From: Lycium barbarum
Taxonomy: Eukaryota; Streptophyta; Magnoliopsida; Solanales; Solanaceae
Reading direction: 5' to 3'
Length of the DNA stretch: 64,000 nt
NCBI RefSeq assembly: GCF_019175385.1
Contig: NC_083339.1
Coordinates: 33,571,637 to 33,635,636 of the forward strand
In this document: positions 1-12,017 of the stretch, piece after piece
Layout: every line of letters begins with the position of its first letter
How positions within the stretch are numbered: position 1 is the first letter of the stretch
Notes under the pieces: generated by a model
Seen by the model: only the letters and a program-made list of their open reading frames with translations
Database searches by the model: none
Told to the model about the DNA's origin: nothing
Position numbers and translations under genes: made by a program

Positions 1-333
1 TAGTGATAATCTGTTTCATCCACTTCAGGTAAATGGTCGGGGCACTGCTATTGTTGGTAGAGCGAGTAGGAAGAAGTGTAAGTTGGTGATGCGCGAGAGG
101 GAGGCAGTGGGGTCGGAGCTATGATAAGATAGGAGATGAGGGCGGTCAGGAGACCGGGGCTGAGGTTCCCCATCTTTAGGGGCCCTTCGAGCTCATAGAC
201 TCGCGCTTCAGTGAGATGAAGGGTATGTTCCAGAAGTATTCTATATTCTCAGAGGGTTCCAGTTCATCGAGGGAACCTACAGCTTCTGCAGTGAAACAAT
301 TAAGCGACAAGAATAGAACAATTCTATTCTGCC
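1..333. other. Unassigned sequence at left edge, inside element A
   Basis: No reading frame here matches a known retrotransposon domain, although the RT coding of element A begins immediately downstream. In intact relatives this position would hold protease and the protease-RT linker, so the stretch is either a rearranged part of A or older foreign DNA. It is purine-rich on the plus strand. I see no terminal repeat or TSD that would delimit it. Confidence 0.3.
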
Positions 334-1089
334 ATATCGGATGGCACAAGCAGATTTGAAGGAGGTGAAAGAACAATTACAATACATATTGAGTAAGGGG
401 TTCATTAGACCTAGTATTTCCCCTTGGGGTGCTTTGGTGTGGTTTGTGAAGAAGAAAGATGGGTCTATGTGCATGTGTATCGACTATCGGCAGTTGAACA
501 AGGTGACCATCAAGAACAAGTATCCCATTCCTTAGATTGATGATTTATTTGATCAGCTTCAGGGTGCATCAATCTTCTATACCACTACAGCGGAGGATAT
601 CCCTAAGACAGCCTTCAGGACTCGTTATGGTCATTATGAGTTTCTAGTTATGGCTTTTGGGCTTACCAATGCCCCCAACAACATTTATGGACTTGATGAA
701 TAGTGTTTTTAGACCGTACATGGACTCTTTCGTGATCGCCTTTATCGATGATATCTTGATATACTCTCGTAGTAGAATAAAGCATCAGTAACATTTGAGG
801 ATCGTGCTTGGGATTCTTAAGGAGAAGCAATTATATATGCTAAGTTTTTGAAGTGTGAGTTTTTGCCCGATTATGTGGCAGTTTGGGTCATGTAGTGACC
901 AAGGATGGTATTATGGTGGATCCTAAGAAGATTGAGGCAGTTCGTAATTGGGTCAGGCCTACTTTAGTGATTGAGATTCGAAGCTTCGTTAGCCTCGCTA
1001 GTTACTATAGGTGTTTTGTCGAGGGATTTTTATCGATTGCATCTCCCTTGACCAGATTGACTCAGAAGAATGTACACTTTCAGTGGTCA
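334..1089 (+). pseudogene. Element A pol, reverse transcriptase part (broken)
   Basis: Remnant of the gypsy reverse transcriptase that copies element RNA to cDNA in virus-like particles. Visible landmarks are the start of the RT palm ([19 protein letters not shown], about 478-534), GLTNAP near 661, the catalytic [10 protein letters not shown] near 742-772, and the RT-to-RNase H connector ending FQWSD at 1090. Damage includes an in-frame TAG right after KYPIP where relatives have Arg, loss of the [15 protein letters not shown] segment (bases near 565-590 jump straight to the IPKTAF region), and frameshifts around 670 and 830-880. The gene breaks off at B's TSD (1090-1094) and resumes at 17559. 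It cannot encode an active enzyme. Confidence 0.88.
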
Positions 1090-1414
1090 GATGATGTAAC
1101 GACCTAAAATCAGGTTCGTGCGGGCATCTACCTATTCCCACCTTGGAGGTGAAACCTTTATCTAAATCACACATTAAATGAATCGATATGAACATTTCAT
1201 CAATAAAATCATTTTCCATTGAATAAATAAATGAGTGGATACAAAAGTTTGTCATACAACCTTGTCCCAAAATGTCACGACCCAACTGGAAGGCCATGGC
1301 GGGCACCCGGAGCTAGCCTACCGAATACCTCAAAACATACATATCATAATCACATCTGAGTGGGCCATGAAACTAAATCATAAATATCGTAACGGGAAGG
1401 GGCACATGCCCAAA

Positions 1415-1416
<2 letters not shown>

Positions 1417-1483
<67 letters not shown>
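1417..1483. repeat. AT dinucleotide microsatellite in D
   Basis: About 33 uninterrupted AT units, lying 144-210 bp from the sense 3' end of LTR D. Small open frames made of Tyr-Ile repeats across it are artefacts. Confidence 0.97.
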
Positions 1484-1486
<3 letters not shown>

Positions 1487-1755
1487 TTCCAACTGTGGCC
1501 GTATATAAGCCAACAAGGCTATCAAAGGATATAATAAAATATAGACCGAGGATATCATAAAGTATCTAGTTGTACACATCTGTCTAAGAGCCTCTACATG
1601 GGATACCTGACACAACAAGGACTGGACAGGACCCCGCTATGCCCATATATACACAAAAGAATCATACCACTCTGAGCTGCGACTCCTGAACAATGGAGTG
1701 CTCCTGGACAAACACTGAAGTGCAGCCTAAGGATCTGTACTGTCTCCCTGTCTAC

Positions 1756-1816
1756 CTGCGGGCATGCTAGCAGCATCCACAAACAAAAGGACGTTAGTAC
1801 CGACAAAGTAATGAGT
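1756..1816 (-). other. Three-hairpin LTR module, copy in D
   Basis: Read on the minus strand: a weakened SL1 (near 1794-1816), SL2 with CGTCC pairing GGATG through one G-U pair (1774-1778 with 1789-1793), and SL3 at 1756-1773. It is the most eroded SL1 of the set. Confidence 0.6.
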
Positions 1817-3618
1817 ATGTAAAGCATAAGAGTAACATAAGAGAGACATAAGAAAACTATAATGTAAGTGAAGGCAACCTGTATGTCTGAACTGTCCCTG
1901 AGAGTACATCAAGTATATAATTTCTATACATCTAAACTGCTTATGAGGGCTGATAATATGCATAAATACTGTGCATGCGTGCATGAGGTCATACATGTAT
2001 ATATGTGTATATAACGCCTGTCCAGCCACTGTGGGCATCCCATTGTATCATATCGGTCGGCGTCATCATCATCATCACCGTCGCCGTCGTCATCGTATCA
2101 TCATATGACCAATTGATCAGGTTGTAGTGCGTACATAACGCTGTCACCTTCCCCATACCCCATACATATATACATATATAATACATAATATATGCGCATA
2201 TAGCGCCAGAGAGGTCTTGGGTCTGTATATGCATAAATGTAGTGCATAAACATGATAGGAGTATAAGTGACTCCAACTACCAAACTGGATCTAAGCAAGA
2301 TTTTCTGAAGATAACAATATGGATCATGAATCAAATGGATCATTCCTAACTCTAAGAGTAGAGTCATTATGGATTAACGTTACATGTATGTTTAGCTCAC
2401 AAGGATCATGCCAAAAAGAAATAAAGGAATAGCCTTACATACCTCGTCGTCTCCTTACTGCTCAACGCCTATCTTCCCGAGTTTGCAAATTTACATTCAA
2501 GAGGATTCATACTAAGGTCAAGCTATTGAAACTCTCATAAGGACAATTAAGCTAATAACTAAGCTAACGAAAATCGAACAGCATTTCCTTTATATCTTCT
2601 ACTTTCGTCAATCCTCCAAACAACACCCAAATTCAACAACAATGTTAACAACTCCATAATTAAGAGATTATATATAATTTAAACTCAAATCAATCCAAAA
2701 CTTCCTTCAAAATTCCATTCATAATAAAAAACTACAACACAATACCTTATAACTTTCCCTACCATAATTTCCTTCACCTTTTTGACTTACTAACTTCCAA
2801 ATGAACTCAATATAAGTGATAAAAGGAATAGCATACCTTATTCTTGAACAACTTCAACTCACACAATCTTGTTTTAAAACCAAATCAACTACAACTTCAA
2901 CTAAAAGCAAGGACCATCATCTTCCATGAACTACCTTAGGGTTTTAAAGCTTGATTTTCACTTGAATTTGCTAAGGAGGTTTATGAACGGGTAGAGATGG
3001 TAGAGAGAGCTTGAAGAATCTAGAGAAATATGATTTTTTGGTGTAAATAATTACCCAAGGTCTTGGCCATTTTAATTTATAAAAGAAGGGAATTTTCCAC
3101 CATCTGTACTTTGACGGCCAGCTCGACGGTACCATCGTTATTCGACCGTCCGTCGACTTGCAACCGTTGAGTGACGGCAGTATTTGATTCTTAGAGGGTT
3201 GTTCGATGGTGCAAATTGATGGTCCTTCGACCACTCGACGGTCCATCGAAATGGGCGTCGAGGTTCCCAGTTGTCACACTCAGTTTCTTTAGGTTCGTTC
3301 AGCCTCCAATCTTCCCGATACTTGCTGAACATAACTTAATCTCCCATATAAGTAGGATAATTATGTAGAATATCTTATAAACTTGACAAAAACTTCACTT
3401 TCTAACTCCATATCGGCTATCTTACGGCGAAACTCAACGTATAAAATACGAGATGTAACACAAAATCTTGTCTAGACTAGTACAAGAGCTTTTAAGATAC
3501 GAATACAAGATAACAATAAATGAGGGATGACCCTATTTAGGATGAGAATAACAGAGTCTTCAAGATATCCCCGAGACATCCTCATAAGCTACTAACCATG
3601 AACTTAACCTTAACCTAT

Positions 3619-3640
3619 CTACACCCCGGGAAGGGTGTAG
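3619..3640 (-). other. SL2 hairpin of element B, at C's insertion point
   Basis: Minus strand reads CTACACCC, six-base loop, GGGTGTAG: a perfect 8-bp stem. Its partner SL1 is at 15215-15233 on the other side of element C. C inserted at the stem edge and duplicated TGTAG. Confidence 0.65.
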
Positions 3641-6600
3641 TGTCACGACCCAACCCCGTGGGCCGCGACCAGTGCCCTAGCTGGGCACCTATACGTACCC
3701 GATACCCAAATTAGCATATTATCAGAATAATAATATAATAATATTAGTGGATGCTACAGAATTTATCAGAAAAAGCAAACTTGGCACACATAGGTCGATA
3801 AGGCCATCATAGAACAAAGTATCCCAAACATGTGTACAGAACCCACACAGATGTATCCACAGACCTCTACAGAACATATCATAATCATAAGACGGGACAG
3901 GGCCCCGTCATACCCTGAACAAAGTACATATCCAGATAGCAGTGACAGACTGTACCAAAAGATGGGCTCTGTAGAAGAGAGCGCCCCAAAATAGCAGAAA
4001 TGGGATCCTAAACGTGCGGATCAGCAAACCTGTCGTCTGTACCTGCGCAGCATGAAAACGCAGCCCCCGAAGAAAGGGGGTCAGTAAGAAATATGTACTG
4101 AATATGTAAAGCGGAATCACAGAAGTCAAATCATAATGATTACAGAAAATGGGTACAAAATCCAGAGTGTCAAATGCATATTTCCAAATCAGACAGAATG
4201 TGTACAGAAACATATGTCATATCATATCCGATCCCTGCCACGGGACTCGGCAGACAGAACGTGGTCACCCTCCCGACACTGGTGCCACAATACAGAGGAA
4301 TCAGAAAAGGGGGCGTGGCCCCGTATCATAAAATGTCATATCAGAATGGCCATAACAGATCAGATGAGAATAGGCGGACATGGTACATCATACTCCACAG
4401 ACCCATGTACGCGTATACCTGCCCCCTCACATCGGGGCGCGGCGAACAATGCAGAGAATTACGCTTGACAACATATCCTGGCTCGGGCTCAGTGTGGGAA
4501 GCATTGGGACATCCACGAATGGAGTAGTGAGAGACTAATGCAATTTAAAAATATCATAAATGTTTTCAAAGACTCGATGAAGCGTATCAAAGACAAACCA
4601 ATCCAATGGAGTCGGACGGAATCATAATAAATGTATTTCGGATATCATAATAAATTACAGAAGTATAACTTTCCCGAAGACATTCCGAGTGTCAAAATAA
4701 TTTATAATATTTAACAGAATATTTAAAATAATATTCGTTAAGCGATTAGTAGGGTAATTAAAACATTTCTTTCAAAAATTGCTTAAAAAGGAAGCTTTAA
4801 CACATTAGGGGCAAAACCGTAAATAGTGGGCCCGCCTCAGAACAAATAAGGCGGCGGGCTCAAATTGTGCCCTCTAAACATATAATATCATCTACGAAGG
4901 TTATACAGACATTCTATGACTTTCTGAGTAACTTAGAGCATAATTGCATAATTTCAGAAAAAAAACAAAGTGTATCAAAATGGTTCAATTCTACTGAAGG
5001 AAAAACTGAAATTTTGTCTTGCGGATTCCGAGGGCCAAGAGGTCCTTCGAGGCCCGGATCCGACCCTAATACACTAAGGGCATGCCAAGGGAAGAATTGG
5101 GTTTGCTTTACATACCTTTCACGCTCCTTAAGCCTTTCCAAACTCACTTCCCGTTGCGTCGAAAAACTGCAATTGGTCAAGTTTACCAATCGTAAGCTAT
5201 GAATAACAAAGTTTCAACTTAATGCATATTTGGCTACCGAAATTTCGGCAGCACTTCCCCTATACATATAGCTCCCCGAGAATTCAACTCGGCTAGAAAT
5301 CATCAACAACAACCCAAACGACAACATCAATATCAACAATGAACATTAAAAACATAAATATCCTTCAACTAGTCATTTTTCTCACAAGTTGACATAATCT
5401 TCAATTCAACCCAACTTTCAACTAAGATCAATAATTTCACATTCAACAACAATCATGATCATCACCATATAGTTCTAGAAACATTTCATATCGTTTTCCT
5501 CAAGATATACACTCGATATACATAATATACAACTTTCCGCCAAAGTCATAACTTATGCAAAACATCAAATCTTTGGCATACAACTTCATAACAAGTTTCC
5601 AACTTCCAAATTCATCAATGATCATCACTATTAGCAACCAAACAACTTCATTTCCTTAATGTCGGAAAATCATACTAAAACGACATAAGTTTCTACATTC
5701 CAATTCAATACAAACTTATATCATTCTAACTTCATTTACATTACAAACATCACAACAACACTTTAACACACTAAACAACTCAATTCCTTTCTATCCCAAA
5801 CCATATACACCCTACGGCCATATGTCTATTTTTTCCAATATCAACTAAATTCATCCAACTTTCAATTCCCATATGCATTTCATCACAATCACAACTAGAA
5901 TATAACATAAATTCAACACATTGTGGCTATACAATTGTGCATACCCACGGCTACACACCTACAACACACACCCACTTTGCAAACTTCCATTTTTCCATAC
6001 AATCAACACATTTCTATATACTACAACACAATCAAAACTTCATAACACAATAAAAAGGTAGAAATTCTTACCTTTTCTTCAAGTCTTCTTCACTTGGAGA
6101 TGTGATCACTTTGGTGATTCTAATGCTCCCCACTCCAATCCAACTATACCAAGTTACAAAGGAACCTTAACTTAGTAGGAAAACCACAAAAGAAAAATTT
6201 TAGGAGCAAGATTTTTTGTGGTGAATTTTTGCACCTCAAACCCGAAATGGTCTTCTTTCTTTTGCTCTTGTTTTCCTCTTCTTTCTCTTCTAAGTCTCTT
6301 GAACCTTCTAAGGGATATTGATCCCTTTATAATTAATTAGCACATGGAAATACTCATTAATGCCATGGGTTCGGCCTCACTTGGCCGGCCACCCCTTAAA
6401 CATTGGGCCTAAATTTGTTTTTTTTTTTTTTGGGCCAACTCGGTTGGTCCCGAGTTGGGCCTAGCCCACTGACCTTTCGACCTTAAAACGTTCATAACTC
6501 CTTTTACCGACGTCACCTGGGAACCCACGACCTATGGATGGAAAGCTAATTCAATTATCTACAACTTCTATTTCAAGGTATTTTCGAAATTCCAAACTTA

Positions 6601-6823
6601 TAATACAGTTTTTGCCCCCCCAAAGTCAGGTCACCCGAAAACGTTTTCTTAAAAATATTCGTTTGGAGGGTTTCCACTTTGATTTGGTCCAAGGGTACTT
6701 CATGAGTTGTGTTTAACTTTACATATGTGATTCATATGACTTTTCAGATGTTCCAAAAAAAATCTCGGTGTGTGGGCCCCACCCTAGCAGATACTCCGAG
6801 GTTCAAAAATACGGGATATAACA
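3641..6823 (-). repeat. 3' LTR of element C
   Basis: Left LTR, which is the 3' LTR because C lies on the minus strand. Sense start TGTTATATCCCG (at 6823) and end GGGTCGTGACA (at 3641). It contains the palindrome CCGAAATTTCGG (5237-5248), a splice-donor-like AGGTATGTAAAGC (5105-5119), the hairpin module (4043-4101) and SL4 (3891-3909). Open frames near 3908-4527 and 4867-5202 lie inside the LTR and are not genes. Confidence 0.95.
4043..4101 (-). other. Three-hairpin LTR module, C 3' LTR copy
   Basis: Minus strand: SL1 TCAGTAC/TTACTGA (one base lost from pairing compared with the 5' LTR copy), SL2 CCCCC/GGGGG (4064-4080), SL3 CTGCG/CGCAG (4043-4063). Confidence 0.7.
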
Positions 6824-6838
6824 TCCTCCCCCCCTTTA
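6824..6838 (-). promoter_or_regulatory. Polypurine tract of element C
   Basis: The minus strand reads AAAGGGGGGGAGGA immediately before the 3' LTR. This purine run primes plus-strand cDNA synthesis in LTR retrotransposons. Its placement directly against the LTR boundary confirms the orientation. Confidence 0.85.
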
Positions 6839-7014
6839 GAACATTCGTCCTCGAATGGTAAATTAATCTTATAGGGTCTGAAAATGCTTCGGGGGAGTTT
6901 CTTTTTATGGTCAGCACATATGTTACACATTCATTATTGAATATAATTAAGCAAGGATTTTTGATTACCTGTGGGCATAGGGAACAAATGAGGATATTTC
7001 TTCTTCATTTCCTC

Positions 7015-10000
7015 TTAGGCTTCCCATGTCATTTCCTCCCTATTATCGTTCCGCCACAGTACCTTTACAGAGGCTACATCTTTATTCCGAAGCCTTCTTA
7101 CCTGACGATCCAAAATAGATACGGGCTGCTCCTCGTACGATAGTTGCTCCGTCACCTGAATATCATCAGCAGGAAATATTCTGGAAGGGTCACCGACGCA
7201 TTTACGAAGCATAGAGACGTGAAATACCGGATGTACCGCTTCCAAATCAGATGGCAAATCTAGCTCATAGGCGATATTTCCAGCTTTCCGAACAATCTGA
7301 TAAGGCCCAATATAACGCGGACTGAGCTTACCCTTTCTGCCGAACCGCATCACGCCTTTCATAGGCGATACCTTCAGAAATACCCAATCGCCTACCTGAA
7401 ACTCCAACGGTCGACGCTGTTTATCCGCGTATGATTTCTGTCGACTCTGGGCTGCCAACAGTCGCTCTCGAATAAGTTTCACCTTGTCCACGGCCTGCTG
7501 GACCATATCTGGGCCAATCAACTCTGTCTCGCCAATATCAAACCAGCCGATCGGCGATCTGCACTTCCTGCCATATAAAGCCTCATACGGAGCCATCTGG
7601 ATGCTGGAATGGTAACTGTTATTATATGCAAACTCAATCAACGGCAGGTGATCATCCCAGCTGCCTCTGAAATCAATAACGCAGGCCCGCAACATATCCC
7701 CCAGCGTCTGTATAGTGCGCTCGGCCTGCCCGTCGCTCTGAGGATGAAATGCGGTGCTCAGACTCACCTGAGTCCCTAGTCCCTCCTGAAAAGATCTCCA
7801 GAAATGCGCCGTAAACTGGGCGCCTCTGTCAGAAATAATAGATATAGGAACTCCGTGAAGCTTCACAATCTCCTTAATATAGAGCTTGGCATAATCCTCG
7901 GCTGAATAGGTAGTCCTGACGGGAAGAAAATGGGCTGATTTCGTCAGCCTATCAACGACGACCCAGATGGAATCATACTTCCGTGGAGTGCGAGGCAAAC
8001 CTGTAATGAAGTCCATATTAATAACCTCCCACTTCCAAGTCGGCATTTCCATCTCCTGCAACAGTCCACCCGGCTTCTGATGCTCAATCTTGACCTGCTG
8101 ACAATTAGGGCATTGGGCGACGAACTCTGCAACATCCTGCTTCATACCGTCCCACCAGTATAAGCATCGGAGATCATGGTACATCTTCGTAGACCCAGGA
8201 TGGACCGAGTAGCGAGCATAATGTGCCTCGCTCATAACCTGTTGCCGAAGGCCTGCAATATCCGGTACACACAACCTGCCTTTGTATAACATAGTGCCAT
8301 CCGGTGAAAGCTCGAACGAAGTCCTCTCCTTATCATAGGCTGTGTCCCTGTACCGAGCTAAGACAGGATCCTCGAACTGATGCCGCTTAATATCGTCCCT
8401 GATGGATGACTCAGAAACCCCTCGAACAGAAATCTGGATATCTCCAGAATCGGCCAGACGAACCCCGAGACTAGCCAACTGCTGAACATCACTGGCTATC
8501 TCTCTCCTGTCTGGCTGTAAATCGGCTAAACTGCCCATAGACTTCCGACTGAGCGCGTCTGCAACAACATTAGCCTTGCCCGGATGATACAGAATATCTA
8601 CATCATAATCTTTCAGAAGCTCCAGCCACCTCCGCTGCCGCAAATTAAGCTCTCTCTGTCTGAAAATATACTGGAGACTCTTATGATCAGTATAGATATC
8701 CACATGAACGCCATATAAATAGTGTCTCCATATCTTCAGAGCATGAATCACCGCTGCGAGCTCCAGATCGTGGGTAGGATAATTCTTCTCAAGCTTTTTG
8801 AGCTGCCGGGAAGCATACGCTATAACTCTGCCGTGCTGCATCAATACACAGCCTAACCCCATACCAGAAGCGTCACAATAAATAACATACCCGTCCGGTC
8901 CCTCTGGAAGAGTCAGAACTGGGCCTGTAGTCAGCTTCTCCTTCAGCAACTGGAAGCTCCGTTCACAAGCGTCAGACCACTGGAACTTAGCTCCCTTCTG
9001 AGTCAGCCTTGTCAAAGGCGCTGAAATCAAAGCAAACTTCTCCACAAACCTCCTGTAATAACCTGCTAACCCCAGGAAACTGCGTACCTCTGTGGGCGTC
9101 GTAGGTCTGGGCCAATTCTTCACGGCCTCAATCTTCTGTGTGTCCACCCGGACACCATCAGCTGCAATAATATGCCCCAAGAAGGCCACTGAAGACAGCC
9201 AGAATTCGCACTTAGAAAATTTCACATATAACTTCTGATGCCGGAGTACCCCTAATACCGATCTCAGATGATCTGCGTGCTCCGCCTCAGACCGAGAATA
9301 AACCAGGATATCATCAATGAATACAATTATAAACATATCCAAGAATGGCCTGAATACCCGGTTCATCAAATCCATGAATACTGCGGGAGCATTTGTCAGC
9401 CCAAAAGACATAACCCTGAACCCGTAGTGCCCATATCGGGTCCGGAAAGCTGTCTTAGGGATATCGGCCTCTCGTACTCGCACCTGGTGGTAACCGGATC
9501 GAAGATCTATCTTCGAAAAACAATTAGCGCCCTGCAGCTGATCAAACAAATCATCAATCCTGGGGAGGGGGTATTTATTCTTTATAGTTACCTTATTCAG
9601 CTGCCGATAATCAATACACATACGCAACGACCCGTCCTTCTTACGCACAAATAATACCGGGGCTCCCCAAGGAGAAGTACTGGGTCTGATGAAGCCCTTA
9701 TCCAGCAAATCTTTCAGCTGCTCCTTCAACTCCTTTAACTCTGCAGGCGCCATTCTATACGGAGGAATAGAGATAGGCTGAGTGTCTGGGAGTAAGTCAA
9801 TAGAGAAGTCTATCTCCCGCTCTGGAGGAAGACCTGGAAGCTCGTCGGGAAAAACATCTGGAAACTCATTAATCATGGGGACTGACTGAAGTGTCGGCGT
9901 CTCGGCGTCCAAGTCTTGCACCCGAACCAGATGATAGATATAACCCTTTCTGATCATTTTCTTTGCCTTAAGGTATGAAATAAACTTACCTTTCGGCGAT

Positions 10001-10512
10001 GCTGTATTACCAGCCCAATTTATAACTGGCTCCCCGGGAAACTGGAAGCGAACTACCTTATTCTGGCAGTCAACATTAGCGTAACAGGAAGCTAGCCAAT
10101 CCATACCCATAATAACATCAAATTCAGTCATATCTAACTCTACCAGATCTGTCTTAGTGTCACGGTCACAAACGATCACAGAACAGGCTTTATAAACCTG
10201 TTTCGCTACAACAAAATCCCCTATCGGTGTGGCTACCTCAAATGGCTCTATAGGTTCAGACATAATACCAATTTTACCGGCAACAAGGGGTGAAATATAT
10301 GATAAAGTCGAACCTGGATCAATTAGTGCATACACAGATCGAGAGAAGACCAATAAAGTACCTGTGACGACATTAGGAGATGCCTCCTGATCCTGGCGGC
10401 TGGCCAAAGCATAAATGCGGTTCGAAGGACCGCTAATACCAGAAGCTCCACCACGGCCTCTGCCGCGACCCGCTGGTGCCGAAATACCCTGCCCCGTAGG
10501 GCACATAGCCAC
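7015..10512 (-). CDS. Element C pol polyprotein (protease, RT, RNase H, integrase)
   Basis: Open frame of 1165 codons encoding the enzymes that mature the particle, copy RNA to cDNA and insert it. Approximate residue positions: aspartic protease with LIDPGST near 64-69; reverse transcriptase with [11 protein letters not shown] and catalytic FIDD near 399; RNase H with YCDAS near 545, DLELAAV and TDHKSL; integrase with an HHCC zinc finger (CPNC), then catalytic Asp in MDFITGLP near 833, Asp in ISDRG near 893 and Glu in QAERTIQ near 931; then GPY and a short chromodomain-like tail. It shares one frame with gag, so the start at 10512 only marks the first Met after stop codons at 10564-10572. The TAA at 7015 may be premature, because related coding (EEMKKKYPHLF) continues after it. 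All catalytic residues appear intact. Confidence 0.92.
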   Translation of the reverse strand: MAMCPTGQGISAPAGRGRGRGGASGISGPSNRIYALASRQDQEASPNVVTGTLLVFSRSVYALIDPGSTLSYISPLVAGKIGIMSEPIEPFEVATPIGDFVVAKQVYKACSVIVCDRDTKTDLVELDMTEFDVIMGMDWLASCYANVDCQNKVVRFQFPGEPVINWAGNTASPKGKFISYLKAKKMIRKGYIYHLVRVQDLDAETPTLQSVPMINEFPDVFPDELPGLPPEREIDFSIDLLPDTQPISIPPYRMAPAELKELKEQLKDLLDKGFIRPSTSPWGAPVLFVRKKDGSLRMCIDYRQLNKVTIKNKYPLPRIDDLFDQLQGANCFSKIDLRSGYHQVRVREADIPKTAFRTRYGHYGFRVMSFGLTNAPAVFMDLMNRVFRPFLDMFIIVFIDDILVYSRSEAEHADHLRSVLGVLRHQKLYVKFSKCEFWLSSVAFLGHIIAADGVRVDTQKIEAVKNWPRPTTPTEVRSFLGLAGYYRRFVEKFALISAPLTRLTQKGAKFQWSDACERSFQLLKEKLTTGPVLTLPEGPDGYVIYCDASGMGLGCVLMQHGRVIAYASRQLKKLEKNYPTHDLELAAVIHALKIWRHYLYGVHVDIYTDHKSLQYIFRQRELNLRQRRWLELLKDYDVDILYHPGKANVVADALSRKSMGSLADLQPDRREIASDVQQLASLGVRLADSGDIQISVRGVSESSIRDDIKRHQFEDPVLARYRDTAYDKERTSFELSPDGTMLYKGRLCVPDIAGLRQQVMSEAHYARYSVHPGSTKMYHDLRCLYWWDGMKQDVAEFVAQCPNCQQVKIEHQKPGGLLQEMEMPTWKWEVINMDFITGLPRTPRKYDSIWVVVDRLTKSAHFLPVRTTYSAEDYAKLYIKEIVKLHGVPISIISDRGAQFTAHFWRSFQEGLGTQVSLSTAFHPQSDGQAERTIQTLGDMLRACVIDFRGSWDDHLPLIEFAYNNSYHSSIQMAPYEALYGRKCRSPIGWFDIGETELIGPDMVQQAVDKVKLIRERLLAAQSRQKSYADKQRRPLEFQVGDWVFLKVSPMKGVMRFGRKGKLSPRYIGPYQIVRKAGNIAYELDLPSDLEAVHPVFHVSMLRKCVGDPSRIFPADDIQVTEQLSYEEQPVSILDRQVRRLRNKDVASVKVLWRNDNREEMTWEA

Positions 10513-10569
10513 TGACGAAGATGAAGACCCAGCGGCTGATCCGGTAGGCCGGCACCACCCGAACTACCC

Positions 10570-11814
10570 TTATAAAGGGAAATCTCTCACAGAATGTCCC
10601 TGACGGCCACAAGAAAAGCATGCACCGGTGGCTCTGTAGCACTCTCCCGTATGGTATCTGCCGCAAAAAGAACACTGAACCCTGGGTGGCCTCATCTGAC
10701 CAGAACCCCTATCTGTCCGTGAACCTGAAGCCCTGGAGCTCTGGCCTGCTCCTGAATACCCTGGGCTATCAAATCTGCGACCGGTAGGCTGGGGAGGCGC
10801 GCTCTGCGCCGGCTGAGATGAAAATCTGCTAGGGTGCTGCGGCTGTTGGGGCTGTCTGCCCCGAAAATCTCCAGATGACCTGGCCCTCTTGGGCTGTCTC
10901 CGATCCTGGCCCCTGTCAGGCTGGTGTCCTCCTCTGCCCCTATCCTCCATGCCCTGGGCATGAGCCTGGATACGGGCAATGCCCATACCGGGCTGAGCAG
11001 CCAATACTAAGCAGCTATCAACCAAATACCGATCCAGCCCCATAATATATATGTGCATCCGATCCGCCATAGTAGCCACCACAGTAGGTGCATATGGGGC
11101 CAAGGAATCAAACTCCAAACTGTAGTCCCGGATACTGCGGCCCTTCTACCTCAATAATAAGAATCTATCAGATCTGGCTCGTCGCAACTCTGGGGGCAGA
11201 AAATGTCCAAGAAATGCCTGAGAAAAATTGCCCCAAACTGCTGGAGGAGCGCCGTCCCCCCTGGATAGCCCCCATGACTCGTACAAGTTTTCCGCCACAT
11301 CGTATAACCGGTACGAAGCTAACGCGACTGACTCTGTCTCGGAAGCATTAATCAAATCTAGAGTGCGTCGCATCTTCCTGATAAACTCCTCAGGATCCTC
11401 CTCGGGCTTTGTCCCGAAGAACTCTGGAGGGTTACAAGTCAAAAACTCACGGGCTCTCGAACTATCACGCCTGACTGCCCCGTTACCTCCCAGTCCATGC
11501 CCCTGAACCTGCCCTGCCACAAGTCTCGTCAGCAACTGGACTGCCTCCCTCATAGACTGATCCTCAGTGCCTGGCCGTGGAGCTGGAGGCTCAGGTACTG
11601 GAACTGCGGGAGCTGGCGGTGGAGCCGCCCCCCGATCTGTGGCTGCGGCCGCCCCAATCTCCTCCACGAGTGGCGGTGTAGACGAACCCTCTGTCTGGGG
11701 CAAAGTCCCCGGAGCAATATGTGCCTGGGCCCTGGTAATCCTCTGGACTCGGCTAGTCTCTCCCAAGGCTGCTGACTTGGCCTTTTGGGCCGCTGTTGCC
11801 TTTTTTGGAGGCAT
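10570..11814 (-). pseudogene. Element C gag, interrupted
   Basis: Gag forms the particle shell and binds element RNA. The start is taken at MPPKKATAAQ (11814), matching the start of H's gag, though an upstream Met exists at 11832. The capsid-like part contains NPPEFFGTKPEEDPEEF and the nucleocapsid-like part is rich in Arg, Gln and Ser. It is broken by an in-frame TAG at 11146-11148 (a likely Gln codon change), then reopens in the same frame from 11118 and stops at TAA 10570-10572, with another TAG at 10564-10566 before pol. The zinc knuckle reads CFSCGRQGHSVRDF: the fourth zinc ligand Cys has become Phe. These lesions make autonomous packaging doubtful. Confidence 0.85.
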
Positions 11815-12001
11815 ATCTGCAAACATAGCCACTCGTTAGGAAGGGGTCATCCTGATAACACAGCTCTATCGCACGATCTAAGACAGAAAGAAGGGTAGTA
11901 TCCTAAATGCCCTGTAGCCTCCTGTTTATAGGCGTGGTGCACAACACACCGATAAACAAGACTCTACTAGACACGGTCTGTGGACATTCCGAGGACGAAC
12001 T

Positions 12002-12013
12002 GCTCTGATACCA
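12002..12013 (-). promoter_or_regulatory. Primer binding site of element C (initiator Met tRNA type)
   Basis: Minus strand TGGTATCAGAGC, the classical plant retrotransposon site complementary to the 3' end of initiator methionine tRNA, four bases inside the 5' LTR. Confidence 0.9.
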
Positions 12014-12017
12014 CTTT

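Larger units (their letters stand above)
1273..3460 (-). mobile_element. Element D: solo LTR nested in B
   Basis: Starts TGTCACGACCC at 1273 and ends GATGTAACA at 3460. The 5-bp TSD CAAAA is perfect (1268-1272 and 3461-3465). Length is 2188 bp with no internal region. On its sense (minus) strand it carries, in order, CGACGGTCC-type palindromes (3112-3262), a splice-donor-like AGGTATGTAAGG (2431-2445), the three-hairpin module (1756-1816) and an AT microsatellite close to its 3' end. No gene is present. Confidence 0.93.

Noticed and set aside
1235..1618. Open frames with long Tyr-Ile runs
   Set aside because: They are translations of the AT microsatellite in D; the same artefact occurs at 23624, 32648 and 44704.
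3908..4527. Overlapping 100-117 codon frames, repeated at 12285-12845
   Set aside because: Both lie inside the two LTRs of C. Their duplication reflects LTR identity, not coding conservation.
11146..11148. Programmed readthrough of the gag TAG in C
   Set aside because: The stop lies inside the capsid region rather than at the gag-pol boundary, and neighbouring lesions point to decay.
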